From: Kaistia sp. 32K
GTDB taxonomy: Bacteria > Pseudomonadota > Alphaproteobacteria > Rhizobiales > Kaistiaceae
Assembly (NCBI RefSeq): GCF_016629525.1
Contig: NZ_AP024269.1
Span: 2,232,001 to 2,296,000 of the forward strand
DNA: 64,000 nucleotides
Direction of reading: 5' to 3'
Shown one piece after another: positions 24,026 through 32,821 of the stretch. The position numbers and the translations under genes were made by a program. The notes beneath the pieces are model-generated. The model searched no databases. It was not told where the DNA came from and saw only the letters and a list, made by a program, of their open reading frames with translations. Numbering within the stretch: position 1 is the stretch's first letter; the number at the start of each line of letters is the position of its first letter.

Positions 24026-26776
24026 ATGCTCGACAAGAATTACGACGCGGCCGCGGTCGAGCCGCGCATCTATGAAACATGGGAAGGCCAGGGCGCCTTC
24101 AAGGCAGGTGCCGGAGCCGAACCCGGCGCCGAGACCTTCTCCATCGTCATCCCGCCGCCGAACGTGACCGGCTCGCTGCATATGGGCCACGCGCTCAACA
24201 ACACGCTGCAGGACGTCCTCGTCCGCTTCGAGCGCATGCGCGGCAAGGACGTGCTGTGGCAGGTCGGCCTCGACCATGCCGGCATCGCGACGCAGATGGT
24301 CGTCGAGCGCCAGATGATGGAGCGGCAGGAGCCGAACCGCCGCGAGATCGGCCGCGACGCCTTCGTCGAGAAGATCTGGAAGTGGAAGGCCGAATCCGGC
24401 GGCACGATCATTGGCCAGCTGAAGCGCCTCGGCGCCTCGGCCGACTGGTCGCGCGAGCGCTTCACCATGGACGAGGGCCTGTCGAAGGCCGTTCTCAAGG
24501 TGTTCGTCGAGCTCTATCGCGGCGGCCTGATCTACAAGGACAAGCGCCTCGTCAACTGGGACCCGAAGCTGGAGACGGCGATCTCCGACCTCGAGGTCAT
24601 CCAGGTCGAGACGAAGGGCAAGCTGTATCATTTCCGCTATCCGATCGAGGGCAAGACCTTCGATCCCGAGGATGCGACCACCTTCATCACGGTTGCGACG
24701 ACCCGGCCGGAGACGATGCTGGGCGACACGGCCGTCGCCGTGCATCCCGACGACGAGCGCTACCAGGCCTTCGTCGCAGCGAACGCGCATGCGATCCTGC
24801 CGCTCGTCGGCCGGCGCATCCCGATCGTCGCGGATGAATATTCCGATCCGGAGAAGGGCTCGGGCGCGGTCAAGATCACGCCAGCGCACGACTTCAACGA
24901 TTTCGAGGTCGGCCGCCGTCACAATCTGCCGATGATCTCGGTGCTCGACCGCCAGGCCAATGTCGCCATCGCCGGCAACGCCGATTTCCTCGAGGGGCTG
25001 AACAAGTCCGAGGCGCTCGCCGAGACGATTGCCGCCTTCGAGGGACTCGACCGCTTCACGGTCCGCAATTCCGTCGTCGCGATGCTGGAAGAGCAGGGCT
25101 ATCTCGATCACATCGAGGAGCATGCGCACACCGTCCCGCACGGCGATCGCGGCGGCGTGCCGATCGAGCCGTTCCTGACCGAGCAGTGGTATGTCGACGC
25201 GCACACGCTGGCGCAGCCGGCGATCGCCTCCGTTCGCGAAGGCCGCACCGACTTCGTCCCGAAGACCTGGGAAAAGACCTATTACGAGTGGATGGACAAC
25301 ATCCAGCCCTGGTGCATCTCGCGCCAGCTCTGGTGGGGCCATCAGATTCCGGCCTGGTACGGCCCGGATGGCAAGTTCTTCGTCGCCTATGACGAGGCCG
25401 AGGCGGCGACGCTCGCGGCCGCGCATTACGGCGCGCCGGTCGCGCTGACGCGCGACGAAGACGTGCTCGACACCTGGTTCTCGTCGGCACTGTGGCCGTT
25501 CTCGACGCTCGGCTGGCCGGACGAGACCAACGAACTCGCGCGCTATTATCCAACCAGCGTGCTGATCACCGGCTTCGACATCATCTTCTTCTGGGTCGCC
25601 CGGATGATGATGATGGGCCTGCACTTCATGAAGGACGAGAACGGCACGCCGGTCGAGCCCTTCAAGGACATCTACATGCACGCCCTCGTCCGCGACGAGA
25701 AGGGCGCCAAGATGTCGAAGTCGAAGGGCAACGTCATCGATCCGCTCAGCCTGATCGACGAGTTCGGCGCCGACGCGCTGCGCTTCACGCTGACGGCGAT
25801 GGCGGCGCAGGGCCGCGACATCAAGCTGGCGACGAGCCGCGTCGAGGGCTATCGCAACTTCGCGACCAAGCTCTGGAACGCCTCGCGCTTCGCCGAGATG
25901 AACGGCGCGACGCGGGTTGCCGGCTTCGAGCCGTCGGCGGCCAAGGAGCGGCTGAACCGCTGGATCGCCACCGAGACAACGCGCACCGCGCGCGCCGTGA
26001 CGGAGGCGCTCGAGGCCTACCGCTTCAACGACGCCGCCAACGCGCTCTACCGCTTCGTCTGGAACTCGTTCTGCGACTGGTATCTCGAGTTGGTCAAGCC
26101 GGTGCTGAACGGCGAGGACGAGGCCGCCAAGGCCGAGACCCGCGCCACCATCGGCTGGACGCTCGACCGCATCGTCACGCTGCTGCACCCCTTCATGCCC
26201 TTCATCACCGAAGAGCTCTGGGACCGCACCGCCGACGAGGGTTCGAGCCGCGACAAGCTGCTGGTGCTGACCTCCTGGCCGAAGCTCGACTTCGAGGACG
26301 CGGCGGCGGCGGCCGAGATCAACTGGCTCGTCGACCTGATTTCGTCGATCCGCTCGGTCCGCTCCGAGATCAACGTGCCGCCGGGCGCGATGGTGCCGCT
26401 CATCATCGTCGGCGCCTCGGCCGAGACGACGGCGCGCCTCGCGACGCATGACGCGCTGATCAAGCGCCTCGCGCGCGCCTCGGACATTTCGGCCGCCGAC
26501 GCGCCGCCGAAGGGCGCGGTGCAGACGGTCGTCGGCGAGGCCACGATCGCCCTGCCGCTCGCCGGCGTCATCGACCTCGACGCCGAGCGCGCCCGCCTCG
26601 GCAAGGAGCTCGACAAGGCGGCCAAGGAGATCGGCAAGATCGAGGCGAAGCTCGGCAACGAGAATTTCGTGTCGCGCGCGCCGGAAGAGGTCATCGAGGA
26701 ACAGCGCGAGCGCCTCGCCGAAGCGCAGGAGCTGACGGCGAAGATCACCGCCGCGCTGGAGCGCCTGAAGGACTGA
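24026..26776 (+). CDS. valS: Valyl-tRNA synthetase
   Basis: Class I aminoacyl-tRNA synthetase for valine, 916 residues. The HIGH motif is HMGH at residues 52-55 within [13 protein letters not shown], and the KMSKS motif is at 562-566 ([11 protein letters not shown]). An editing (CP1) domain lies between them ([15 protein letters not shown]), an anticodon-binding domain follows, and the C-terminal coiled-coil arm (residues about 850-916, [20 protein letters not shown]) is characteristic of ValRS. The ATG at 24026 is the only one giving the standard N terminus. An intrinsic terminator follows 33 nt downstream. Confidence 0.98.
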   Translation: MLDKNYDAAAVEPRIYETWEGQGAFKAGAGAEPGAETFSIVIPPPNVTGSLHMGHALNNTLQDVLVRFERMRGKDVLWQVGLDHAGIATQMVVERQMMERQEPNRREIGRDAFVEKIWKWKAESGGTIIGQLKRLGASADWSRERFTMDEGLSKAVLKVFVELYRGGLIYKDKRLVNWDPKLETAISDLEVIQVETKGKLYHFRYPIEGKTFDPEDATTFITVATTRPETMLGDTAVAVHPDDERYQAFVAANAHAILPLVGRRIPIVADEYSDPEKGSGAVKITPAHDFNDFEVGRRHNLPMISVLDRQANVAIAGNADFLEGLNKSEALAETIAAFEGLDRFTVRNSVVAMLEEQGYLDHIEEHAHTVPHGDRGGVPIEPFLTEQWYVDAHTLAQPAIASVREGRTDFVPKTWEKTYYEWMDNIQPWCISRQLWWGHQIPAWYGPDGKFFVAYDEAEAATLAAAHYGAPVALTRDEDVLDTWFSSALWPFSTLGWPDETNELARYYPTSVLITGFDIIFFWVARMMMMGLHFMKDENGTPVEPFKDIYMHALVRDEKGAKMSKSKGNVIDPLSLIDEFGADALRFTLTAMAAQGRDIKLATSRVEGYRNFATKLWNASRFAEMNGATRVAGFEPSAAKERLNRWIATETTRTARAVTEALEAYRFNDAANALYRFVWNSFCDWYLELVKPVLNGEDEAAKAETRATIGWTLDRIVTLLHPFMPFITEELWDRTADEGSSRDKLLVLTSWPKLDFEDAAAAAEINWLVDLISSIRSVRSEINVPPGAMVPLIIVGASAETTARLATHDALIKRLARASDISAADAPPKGAVQTVVGEATIALPLAGVIDLDAERARLGKELDKAAKEIGKIEAKLGNENFVSRAPEEVIEEQRERLAEAQELTAKITAALERLKD

Positions 26777-26809
26777 CCGGTTCCGTTTATTGGACGCTAG
26801 ATTGCAGAA

Positions 26810-26839
26810 GGGCTCGCGGCATTGTCGCGGGCCCTTTTT
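26810..26839 (+). terminator. Intrinsic terminator of valS
   Basis: GGGCTCGCG (26810-26818) pairs with CGCGGGCCC (26826-26834), nine pairs including one G-U, around loop GCATTGT, and is followed by TTTTT (26835-26839). It lies 33 nt after the valS stop codon. Confidence 0.88.
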
Positions 26840-26888
26840 GATTCGGGGGGCAAGTCTTCACGCGAAACAGCCAGAGAGGTCGGGCATC

Positions 26889-26940
26889 TTCACCTCTCCC
26901 TGAGGGAGAGGTCGACGGCCGCAGGCCGGCGGGTTGGGAT
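26889..26940. repeat. Single-arm palindromic repeat (family A)
   Basis: TTCACCTCTCCCT runs into its complement AGGGAGAGGT (palindrome 26892-26912), followed by a GC-rich hairpin around GGCCGCAGGCCGGC and GGGTTGGG. Arrangement and sequence match each arm of the element inside cobN at 7897-8020, so this is another copy of a dispersed repeat, here intergenic. Confidence 0.8.
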
Positions 26941-26966
26941 GTAGGAACCTTGTCCACCCCCCCGAC

Positions 26967-27117
26967 CATCATCCTGAGGTGCCCGGCGAAGCCGGGCCTC
27001 GAAGGAGGGTCCAGGGAACCGCCTCGGAACGGATTTCGGCAGACCTTGTCTCCAACTGCAGTGCTCCACTGAATCCTCCTTCGAGGCTTCGCTAACGCGA
27101 AGCACCTCAGGATGATG
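26967..27117. repeat. 151-bp inverted-repeat element (family C)
   Basis: Its ends are perfect 16-bp inverted repeats: CATCATCCTGAGGTGC (26967-26982) and GCACCTCAGGATGATG (27102-27117). Just inside are a small hairpin on each side and the pair CCTCGAAGGAGG / CCTCCTTCGAGG. The non-palindromic centre is about 50 nt. It has no coding capacity and looks like a dispersed non-autonomous repeat of a type common in Rhizobiales genomes. Confidence 0.82.
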
Positions 27118-27305
27118 GTGGAGCCGGTCGGTCGGCCTGGAAGGCACCGGGGTTTGGGCAGCTGCCACGGAGTACCTGAACCATCAATCCGGGGTCTGAT
27201 TTCGAATTACAGGCCAGACACTCAGGACGATGGTCGAGCTTTTAAAAGGCAGCCTGCGAGAATCGGGGATAGGTCACACGCCTCGACGGGGCCAATGAGA
27301 CCAAC

Positions 27306-27338
27306 AAAAAAGGCCCGCGACATCGTCGCGGGCCTTTT
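27306..27338 (-). terminator. Intrinsic terminator of the DEAD-box helicase gene
   Basis: On the minus strand the hairpin GGCCCGCGA/TCGCGGGCC (27312-27334) is followed by TTTTTT (complement 27306-27311), 21 nt after the helicase stop. On the plus strand it ends in TTTT, so it could also act on read-through transcripts from valS. Confidence 0.88.
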
Positions 27339-27359
27339 GATTCTCAGCAGTAAGAACGC

Positions 27360-29216
27360 TCAGCCGTCGTTGCGGTCGCGCTTCTTGAAGCCGGGCTTGA
27401 AGCCAGGCTTGCCACCGGGCTTGCCGCCCGGCTTGAAGCCGGCGCGACGGGTCGGCTTCTTGCCGGGGCCACGGGCACCGGCGCCGCCAGCGGGCGCGCC
27501 GTCGGCCGGCTCGATGCGGATTTCTTCCTCACCGCCGCGACGCAGCGCCACCATGAAGCGATCGGCCGCGTCGGCCGCGATCTCGAACCGCGTGTCGCGC
27601 TCGAAGATCTTGATCGCGCCGATCTCGTTCTTGGTCACGTGGCCACGACGGCAGATCAGCGGCAGCAGCCACTTGGGATCGGCGTTCTTCTGGTGGCCGA
27701 CGCTCATGCGGAACCAGACCATGTCCTGCTGCGGGCGCTCGACGCGGCCGTTCTCGCTGCCGGGACCGCTGGTCGGCCACTGGCCGTCATTGTCGCGCGG
27801 CGCGCGGGGCGGGCGTTCGCCGCGCGGGGCGTCGCGATCGCCACGCTCCTGGCGCGGGCCGTCCCGGCGCGGCTTCGAATCGCGCGGGCCACGGTCCTGC
27901 TGCTGGCCGGGATCGAACAGATCCTCCGGCGACGGCAGGCGGGCGCGGTAGGTGCGGATCAGGGCGGCCGCGATCTCCTCGGCGGAGCGCTGGCCAACCA
28001 GCTCGCGAACCAGCACCGCGTCCTCCTCGGAGGCGGGCTCGACCCGCAGCAGGCTCTCGAGCAGCCGCTCCTGATCCTTCGCGCGGATCTCGTCGGCGGA
28101 CGGCGCGGCGGTCCAGTAGGCATCGACGCCTGCGGCGTTGATCAGGCGGAGCGCCTTGGCGCGATTCGTGTACGGAACGAGCAGGGCCGAGACGCCCTTG
28201 CGCCCGGCGCGGCCGGTACGGCCCGAACGGTGCAGAAGGATCGCGGGGCCGGTCGGCAGTTCGGCATGGATCACCAGGCCGAGATCGGGCAGGTCGAGGC
28301 CACGCGCGGCGACGTCGGTCGCGACGCAAACGCGCGCCCGGCCGTCACGCAGCGCCTGCAGGGCATGCATGCGCTCGGTCTGGCTCAGCTCGCCCGAGAG
28401 CGCCACCACCTCGAAGCCGCGCTCCTGCAGGCCGGCATGGACCCGCTTCACCGACTCGCGCGTCGAGCAGAAGACGAGGGCGGCCGGCTGCTCGTAGAAT
28501 CGCAGCACGTTGACGACGGCGAGGTCGATCTCGTTCGGCGCGACGCGGAAGGCGCGATATTCGATGTCGCCATGCGGCTGGCTCTGGTCGATCGTGTCGA
28601 TGCGGAGCGCGTCGCGCTGATACTGGCGGGCCAGACGGACGATCTCGCGCGGCAGGGTCGCCGAGAAGAGCAGGGTGCGGCGTTCCTTCGGCGACGCGTC
28701 GAGAATCAGCTCCAGATCTTCCTTGAAGCCGAGATCGAGCATCTCGTCGGCCTCGTCGAGAACAACGACCCGGAGCTTGGAGATGTCGAGGCGGCCGCGC
28801 TCCAGATGGTCGCGCAGGCGGCCCGGCGTGCCGACGACGATATGCGCGCCCATGTCGAGCGCACGCGCTTCGCGGCGCACGTCCATGCCGCCGACGCAGG
28901 AGGCGATTCGGGCGCCGGCCGGGCCATAGAGCCAGATCAGCTCGCGCTGCACCTGCAGGGCCAGTTCGCGGGTCGGCGCGATGATCAGCGCCAGCGGCTC
29001 CGCCGCCGGGCCGAAGCTCTCTTCGGTGCCGAGCAGCGTCGAGGCGAAGGCGAGGCCATAGGCGACGGTCTTGCCGGAACCGGTCTGCGCCGAAACCAGC
29101 AGATCATTCTCGCCGACATTGTCCTGGAGGACGGCGGTTTGGACGGGGGTCAGCGTTTCATAGCCCTTTTCCGCGAGGGCGCGGGCGAGGGCCGGGTTCT
29201 GGACGAGCGAAACCAT
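27360..29216 (-). CDS. DEAD-box RNA helicase with DbpA-type RNA-binding domain
   Basis: ATP-dependent RNA helicase, 618 residues, probably in ribosome assembly or cold adaptation (CsdA/DeaD-like). Visible motifs are motif I AQTGSGKT (43-50), PTRELALQ, motif II DEAD (154-157), motif III SAT, and HRSGRTGRAGRKG in the second RecA domain. An Arg/Asp-rich linker (about residues 450-500) leads to a DbpA-like RNA-binding domain (VWFRMSVGHQKNADPKWLLP onward) and a basic tail of GKPG repeats ending at the stop. The ATG at 29216 is chosen because family conservation starts there; an ATG ten codons upstream (29246) is possible. Confidence 0.93.
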   Translation of the reverse strand: MVSLVQNPALARALAEKGYETLTPVQTAVLQDNVGENDLLVSAQTGSGKTVAYGLAFASTLLGTEESFGPAAEPLALIIAPTRELALQVQRELIWLYGPAGARIASCVGGMDVRREARALDMGAHIVVGTPGRLRDHLERGRLDISKLRVVVLDEADEMLDLGFKEDLELILDASPKERRTLLFSATLPREIVRLARQYQRDALRIDTIDQSQPHGDIEYRAFRVAPNEIDLAVVNVLRFYEQPAALVFCSTRESVKRVHAGLQERGFEVVALSGELSQTERMHALQALRDGRARVCVATDVAARGLDLPDLGLVIHAELPTGPAILLHRSGRTGRAGRKGVSALLVPYTNRAKALRLINAAGVDAYWTAAPSADEIRAKDQERLLESLLRVEPASEEDAVLVRELVGQRSAEEIAAALIRTYRARLPSPEDLFDPGQQQDRGPRDSKPRRDGPRQERGDRDAPRGERPPRAPRDNDGQWPTSGPGSENGRVERPQQDMVWFRMSVGHQKNADPKWLLPLICRRGHVTKNEIGAIKIFERDTRFEIAADAADRFMVALRRGGEEEIRIEPADGAPAGGAGARGPGKKPTRRAGFKPGGKPGGKPGFKPGFKKRDRNDG

Positions 29217-29547
29217 AGGGGACGAAGCCTGAAATTGGAGAAGCATTCCGGGTCGCGGACAAACAGTTCGCGAGCGGTGAAGGTTCATGCGGAATGCGAG
29301 TTGCGCCTCCCATACCCCGGACAGCGCCATTAGCCAAGGATTCTCTGTCATCCATGCGGTCGCACGCCCCTATGCGGAGGGAGACGGGCGGTGCGTTCGG
29401 GCAGGGGCGGGCGCTGCTCGCGGCCCGAAGCGTTCAGAAAGCTGTGATCAACAGGTTCATCCGGTTTGGCGCCCACGGCGGAAACCCCGCGTTAATCGTC
29501 TTGCCCCATGATTTGTTCATCATGTTGCATCGCGTTCACAGTCCCTC
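29217..29547. other. Divergent intergenic region, helicase / ftsB-like gene
   Basis: 331 nt between two divergent genes, so it should contain both promoters. I see no convincing -35/-10 pair for either, no repeat, and no tRNA or riboswitch. A GATTC (GANTC, the CcrM methylation target) occurs near 29339. The part next to the helicase start could form a 5' leader, but no specific structure stands out. Confidence 0.5.
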
Positions 29548-29883
29548 ATGACCACACGCCAGCGTAAGCACTCCAAACTCCGGTGGTTCATCCTTCCGCT
29601 CGGCTCGCTCGCCGTGATGGGCTATTTCGCCTACCATTCCTTCAATGGCGACTACGGTATCTGGTCGCGCGAGCGCATGGAGCGGGAAGCGGTGCTGCTC
29701 GAGAAGGAACTGGCCCAACTCAAGGCGGAGCGCCTGTCGCTCGTCGCGCGCACGCAACTGCTCCGGCCGGAGAGCCTCGATCCCGACATGATCGACGAGC
29801 GCGCCCGCGCCAAGCTCAACGTCGCCCAGTCCGACGAGTTGGTGATCAGCGTTGCTGCAGTGCAGCAGACCCTGCAGCATTGA
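29548..29883 (+). CDS. ftsB: FtsB/DivIC family cell-division protein
   Basis: 111-residue bitopic membrane protein: basic cytoplasmic N terminus (residues 1-12), one membrane helix (about 13-30), and a periplasmic coiled coil (about 42-75, REAVLLEKELAQLKAERLSL), followed by a short globular tail. This is the plan of septum-formation initiators such as FtsB and DivIC, which bridge FtsL and FtsQ at the divisome. Location just upstream of pdhA is common in Rhizobiales. A strong terminator follows immediately, so it is not part of the pdh operon. Confidence 0.88.
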   Translation: MTTRQRKHSKLRWFILPLGSLAVMGYFAYHSFNGDYGIWSRERMEREAVLLEKELAQLKAERLSLVARTQLLRPESLDPDMIDERARAKLNVAQSDELVISVAAVQQTLQH

Positions 29884-29888
29884 TTGTA

Positions 29889-29933
29889 GAAAAAAATCGC
29901 GATGAACCAAAATCCGGTTCATCGATGTTTTTT
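29889..29933 (+). terminator. Intrinsic terminator of the ftsB-like gene
   Basis: CGATGAACC (29900-29908) and GGTTCATCG (29916-29924) form a perfect 9-bp stem with a 7-nt loop. An A-run precedes (29890-29896) and TTTTTT follows (29928-29933), so the structure could work in both directions. Confidence 0.92.
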
Positions 29934-30050
29934 GTAGTCAAGTCATGTAGTTGGCGCATGGCTCCGATGCTTCTCATGCATCTTGGAATGCCCAACGGCT
30001 TCGGATAACGTCCCGCCCATCAGTTTGGGAAACGCCCCGGAGAACAAGGC

Positions 30051-31109
30051 ATGGCTGTAGCCAAAGCGAAAGTCGGCAGCAAATCTGCGCCGGCCGCCGG
30101 ACGAAAGACTGCAGCGGTAAAGTCGGCCCCGTCGACCCCCGCAGAGAATTTCTCCAAGGAACAGGAACTCTTCGCCTATCGCGAGATGCTCCTGATCCGC
30201 CGCTTCGAGGAAAAGGCCGGCCAGATGTATGGCATGGGCCTGATCGGCGGCTTCTGCCACCTCTACATCGGTCAGGAAGCGGTCGTCGTCGGCATGCAGA
30301 TGGCGATCCGCACCGGTGAGGACCAGACCATCACCAGCTATCGCGACCACGGCCACATGCTCGTCGCGGGCATGGATCCGAACGGCGTGATGGCAGAGCT
30401 GACCGGCCGGCGTAGCGGTTATTCGCACGGCAAGGGCGGCTCGATGCACATGTTCTCCATCGAGAAGCAGTTCTTCGGCGGCAACGGCATCGTCGGCGCG
30501 CAGGTGCCGCTCGGCACCGGCCTCGCCTTCGCCAACCGCTATCGCAAGACCGACAATGTCTGCCTGACCTATTTCGGCGACGGCGCCGCCAACCAGGGCC
30601 AGGTCTACGAGAGCTTCAACATGGCGCAGCTCTGGAAGCTGCCCGTCGTCTACGTCATCGAGAACAACCGCTACGCCATGGGCACGTCCGTTTCGCGCTC
30701 CTCGGCTCAGGTTGACTTCTCCCGTCGCGGCGTGTCGTTCGGCATTCCGGGCGAGAAGGTCGACGGCATGGACGTCCGCGCCGTCAAGGCGGCCGGCGAC
30801 AAGGCTGTCGCCTGGTGCCGCGCCGGCAAGGGCCCCTACATCCTTGAGATCGAAACCTACCGCTATCGCGGCCACTCGATGTCCGACCCGGCCAAGTACC
30901 GGTCGAAGGACGAAGTCCAGAAGATGCGCAACGAGCACGATCCGATCGAGCAGGTTCGCAGCCGGCTGCTGGAGAAGAGCTGGGCGTCCGAGGACGATCT
31001 GAAGAAGATCGACGCCGAAGTACGTGAAATCGTGAACAATGCGGCGGAATTCGCCCAGAACGATCCCGAGCCGGATGTTTCCGAGCTCTGGACGGACATT
31101 GTGAAGTAA
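30051..31109 (+). CDS. pdhA: Pyruvate dehydrogenase E1 component, alpha subunit
   Basis: Thiamine-diphosphate-binding subunit of the heterotetrameric E1, which decarboxylates pyruvate. The 352-residue product has an Ala/Lys-rich N-terminal extension (1-33), and the TPP-binding motif GDGAANQGQVYE from residue 176 to the conserved ENN. The phosphorylation-loop-like YRYRGHSMSDPAKYRS is typical of E1 alpha even though bacteria rarely regulate it by phosphorylation. It is the first gene of the operon pdhA-pdhB-DUF5076-pdhC-lpdA, with 15 nt to pdhB. The true promoter lies in the 117 nt after the upstream terminator. Confidence 0.96.
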   Translation: MAVAKAKVGSKSAPAAGRKTAAVKSAPSTPAENFSKEQELFAYREMLLIRRFEEKAGQMYGMGLIGGFCHLYIGQEAVVVGMQMAIRTGEDQTITSYRDHGHMLVAGMDPNGVMAELTGRRSGYSHGKGGSMHMFSIEKQFFGGNGIVGAQVPLGTGLAFANRYRKTDNVCLTYFGDGAANQGQVYESFNMAQLWKLPVVYVIENNRYAMGTSVSRSSAQVDFSRRGVSFGIPGEKVDGMDVRAVKAAGDKAVAWCRAGKGPYILEIETYRYRGHSMSDPAKYRSKDEVQKMRNEHDPIEQVRSRLLEKSWASEDDLKKIDAEVREIVNNAAEFAQNDPEPDVSELWTDIVK

Positions 31110-31124
31110 GGCCGGGAGAAGACG

Positions 31125-32513
31125 ATGCCGATCGATATTCTGATGCCGGCCCTCTCGCCGACCATGGAGGAGGGCACGCTCTCCAAATGGCTCAAGAAGG
31201 AAGGCGACCAGGTCAAGTCCGGTGATGTGATCGCCGAGATCGAGACCGACAAGGCGACGATGGAAGTCGAAGCCGTCGACGAGGGCACGATCGCCAAGCT
31301 TCTCGTGCCGGAAGGCACCGAGAACGTGAAGGTGAACACCAAGATCGCCGTGCTCGCCGCCGATGGCGAGGATGCGTCCGCCGTGTCGAGCGCGCCGGCA
31401 GAGGCGCCGAAGGCCGCCGAAGCACCGGCCGCCGCCGCGCCGCAGGCCGCGGCAGCCGCGCCCGCTCCGGTCCCCGCCGCTCCCGTCGCCGTGACGATCG
31501 CCGCCGATCCGGATATTCCGGCCGGCACCACCTTCGTCTCGACCACCGTCCGCGAAGCGCTTCGCGACGCCATGGCCGAAGAGATGCGCCGTGACCCCAA
31601 CGTCTTCGTCATGGGCGAGGAAGTCGCTGAATATCAGGGCGCCTACAAGGTCACGCAGGGCCTGCTGCAGGAATTCAGCGCCGATCGCGTCATCGATACG
31701 CCGATCACCGAGCACGGCTTTGCCGGTCTCGCTACCGGCGCGGCACTGGCCGGCCTGCGTCCGATCGTCGAGTTCATGACCTTCAACTTCGCCATGCAGG
31801 CGATCGACCAGATCATCAACTCGGCCGCCAAGACGCTCTACATGTCCGGCGGTCAGCTCGGCGCCCCGATCGTCTTCCGTGGCCCGAACGGCGCCGCGGC
31901 TCGCGTCGGCGCACAGCATAGCCAGGACTTCTCGTCCTGGTACAGCCATATCCCGGGCCTCAAGGTCGTCGTGCCCTATACGGCCGCCGACGCCAAGGGC
32001 CTGCTCAAGGCAGCGATCCGCGATCCCAATCCGGTGATCTTCCTCGAGAACGAGATCCTCTACGGTCACGCGTTCGACGTGCCGCAGCTGGATGACTTCG
32101 TCCTGCCGATCGGCAAGGCGCGCATCCACAAGCCCGGCAAGGACGTCACCGTCGTCTCGTTCGGCATCGGCATGACCTATGCGACCAAGGCGGTCGCCGA
32201 GCTTGCCGAGCAGGGCATCGACGCCGAGCTGATCGACCTTCGCACGCTGCGCCCGCTCGACATCGACACGGTCATCGAGTCGGTCAAGAAGACCGGCCGC
32301 TGCGTGACGGTGGAAGAGGGCTGGCCGCAGAATTCAATCGGCTCGCACATCGCGTCCGAGCTTATGGAAAAGGCGTTCGATTACCTCGACGCGCCGGTTC
32401 TCAAGGTGACGGGCAAGGACGTTCCGATGCCTTACGCCGCGAACCTCGAGAAGCTCGCCCTGCCGAACGTCGGCGAAGTCGTCGCCGCCGTCAAAGCCGT
32501 GACGTATCGGTAA
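31125..32513 (+). CDS. pdhB: Pyruvate dehydrogenase E1 component, beta subunit, with N-terminal lipoyl domain
   Basis: 462-residue E1 beta. Residues 1-78 are a lipoyl domain ([18 protein letters not shown], lipoyl-lysine Lys43 in [10 protein letters not shown]), nearly the same as that at the start of pdhC. An Ala/Pro-rich linker (about 85-125) precedes the transketolase-like E1 beta domain ([19 protein letters not shown]) with its C-terminal domain. Lipoylated E1 beta is a known alphaproteobacterial trait. The duplicated lipoyl domain suggests the E1 beta arm can also carry or exchange acetyl groups in the complex. Confidence 0.96.
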   Translation: MPIDILMPALSPTMEEGTLSKWLKKEGDQVKSGDVIAEIETDKATMEVEAVDEGTIAKLLVPEGTENVKVNTKIAVLAADGEDASAVSSAPAEAPKAAEAPAAAAPQAAAAAPAPVPAAPVAVTIAADPDIPAGTTFVSTTVREALRDAMAEEMRRDPNVFVMGEEVAEYQGAYKVTQGLLQEFSADRVIDTPITEHGFAGLATGAALAGLRPIVEFMTFNFAMQAIDQIINSAAKTLYMSGGQLGAPIVFRGPNGAAARVGAQHSQDFSSWYSHIPGLKVVVPYTAADAKGLLKAAIRDPNPVIFLENEILYGHAFDVPQLDDFVLPIGKARIHKPGKDVTVVSFGIGMTYATKAVAELAEQGIDAELIDLRTLRPLDIDTVIESVKKTGRCVTVEEGWPQNSIGSHIASELMEKAFDYLDAPVLKVTGKDVPMPYAANLEKLALPNVGEVVAAVKAVTYR

Positions 32514-32517
32514 CGCC

Positions 32518-32814
32518 ATGGCCGGACACAAACGCGAGCTGGAAATTCCGCCCGGCGCCCTGGAATCGGAGGAGGCCGCGGAAGTGTTCCGCGCCTGGAT
32601 CGTCGACAAGGGTCTCGATGTCAGCTTCCGGACGGCCTTTGACAGCCCGTCCACTTGGGGCATCCTGCTGGTCGACATAGCTCGCCATGTCGCGCGCGGC
32701 TTTGCCAGCGACGGCGTCTGCTCGGAAGAGCAGGCGCTGGAGCAGATCAAGGCCATGTTCGACGCCGAGTGGGATCGTCCGACCGATCTGGGCACGACTG
32801 ACACACGCCAATAG
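32518..32814 (+). CDS. DUF5076 protein inside the pdh operon
   Basis: 98-residue soluble protein of unknown function, with start GHKRELEIPPGALESEEAAE and conserved WGILLVDIARHVARGFA. It is spaced 4 nt from pdhB and 7 nt from pdhC, so it must be co-translated with the PDH subunits. Similar small proteins occur in this place in several Rhizobiales genomes. No enzymatic motif or membrane segment is visible; a structural or regulatory role with PDH is inferred only from position. Confidence 0.78.
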   Translation: MAGHKRELEIPPGALESEEAAEVFRAWIVDKGLDVSFRTAFDSPSTWGILLVDIARHVARGFASDGVCSEEQALEQIKAMFDAEWDRPTDLGTTDTRQ

Positions 32815-32821
32815 GTGCTTT

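Larger units (their letters stand above)
26777..27359. other. Intergenic island between valS and the helicase gene
   Basis: 583 nt without a gene. From left to right it holds the valS terminator (26810-26839), a single-arm palindromic repeat (26889-26940), a 151-bp inverted-repeat element (26967-27117), about 190 nt with no recognisable signal except a degenerate echo of the repeat end (CACTCAGGACGATGG, near 27219), and the helicase-gene terminator (27306-27338). The terminator stems are close variants of each other. Confidence 0.8.

Noticed and set aside
23873..26449. 858-residue minus-strand open frame opposite valS
   Set aside because: Arg/Asp/Glu/Gly-rich composition, no domain, fully antisense to a certain valS gene; typical high-GC shadow.
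27639..29333. 564-residue plus-strand frame opposite the helicase gene
   Set aside because: Antisense to intact helicase motifs and low-complexity; no ribosome-binding site or family.
29943..32129. 728-residue minus-strand frame opposite pdhA and pdhB
   Set aside because: Antisense to conserved PDH genes and crosses several gene boundaries; no recognisable motif.
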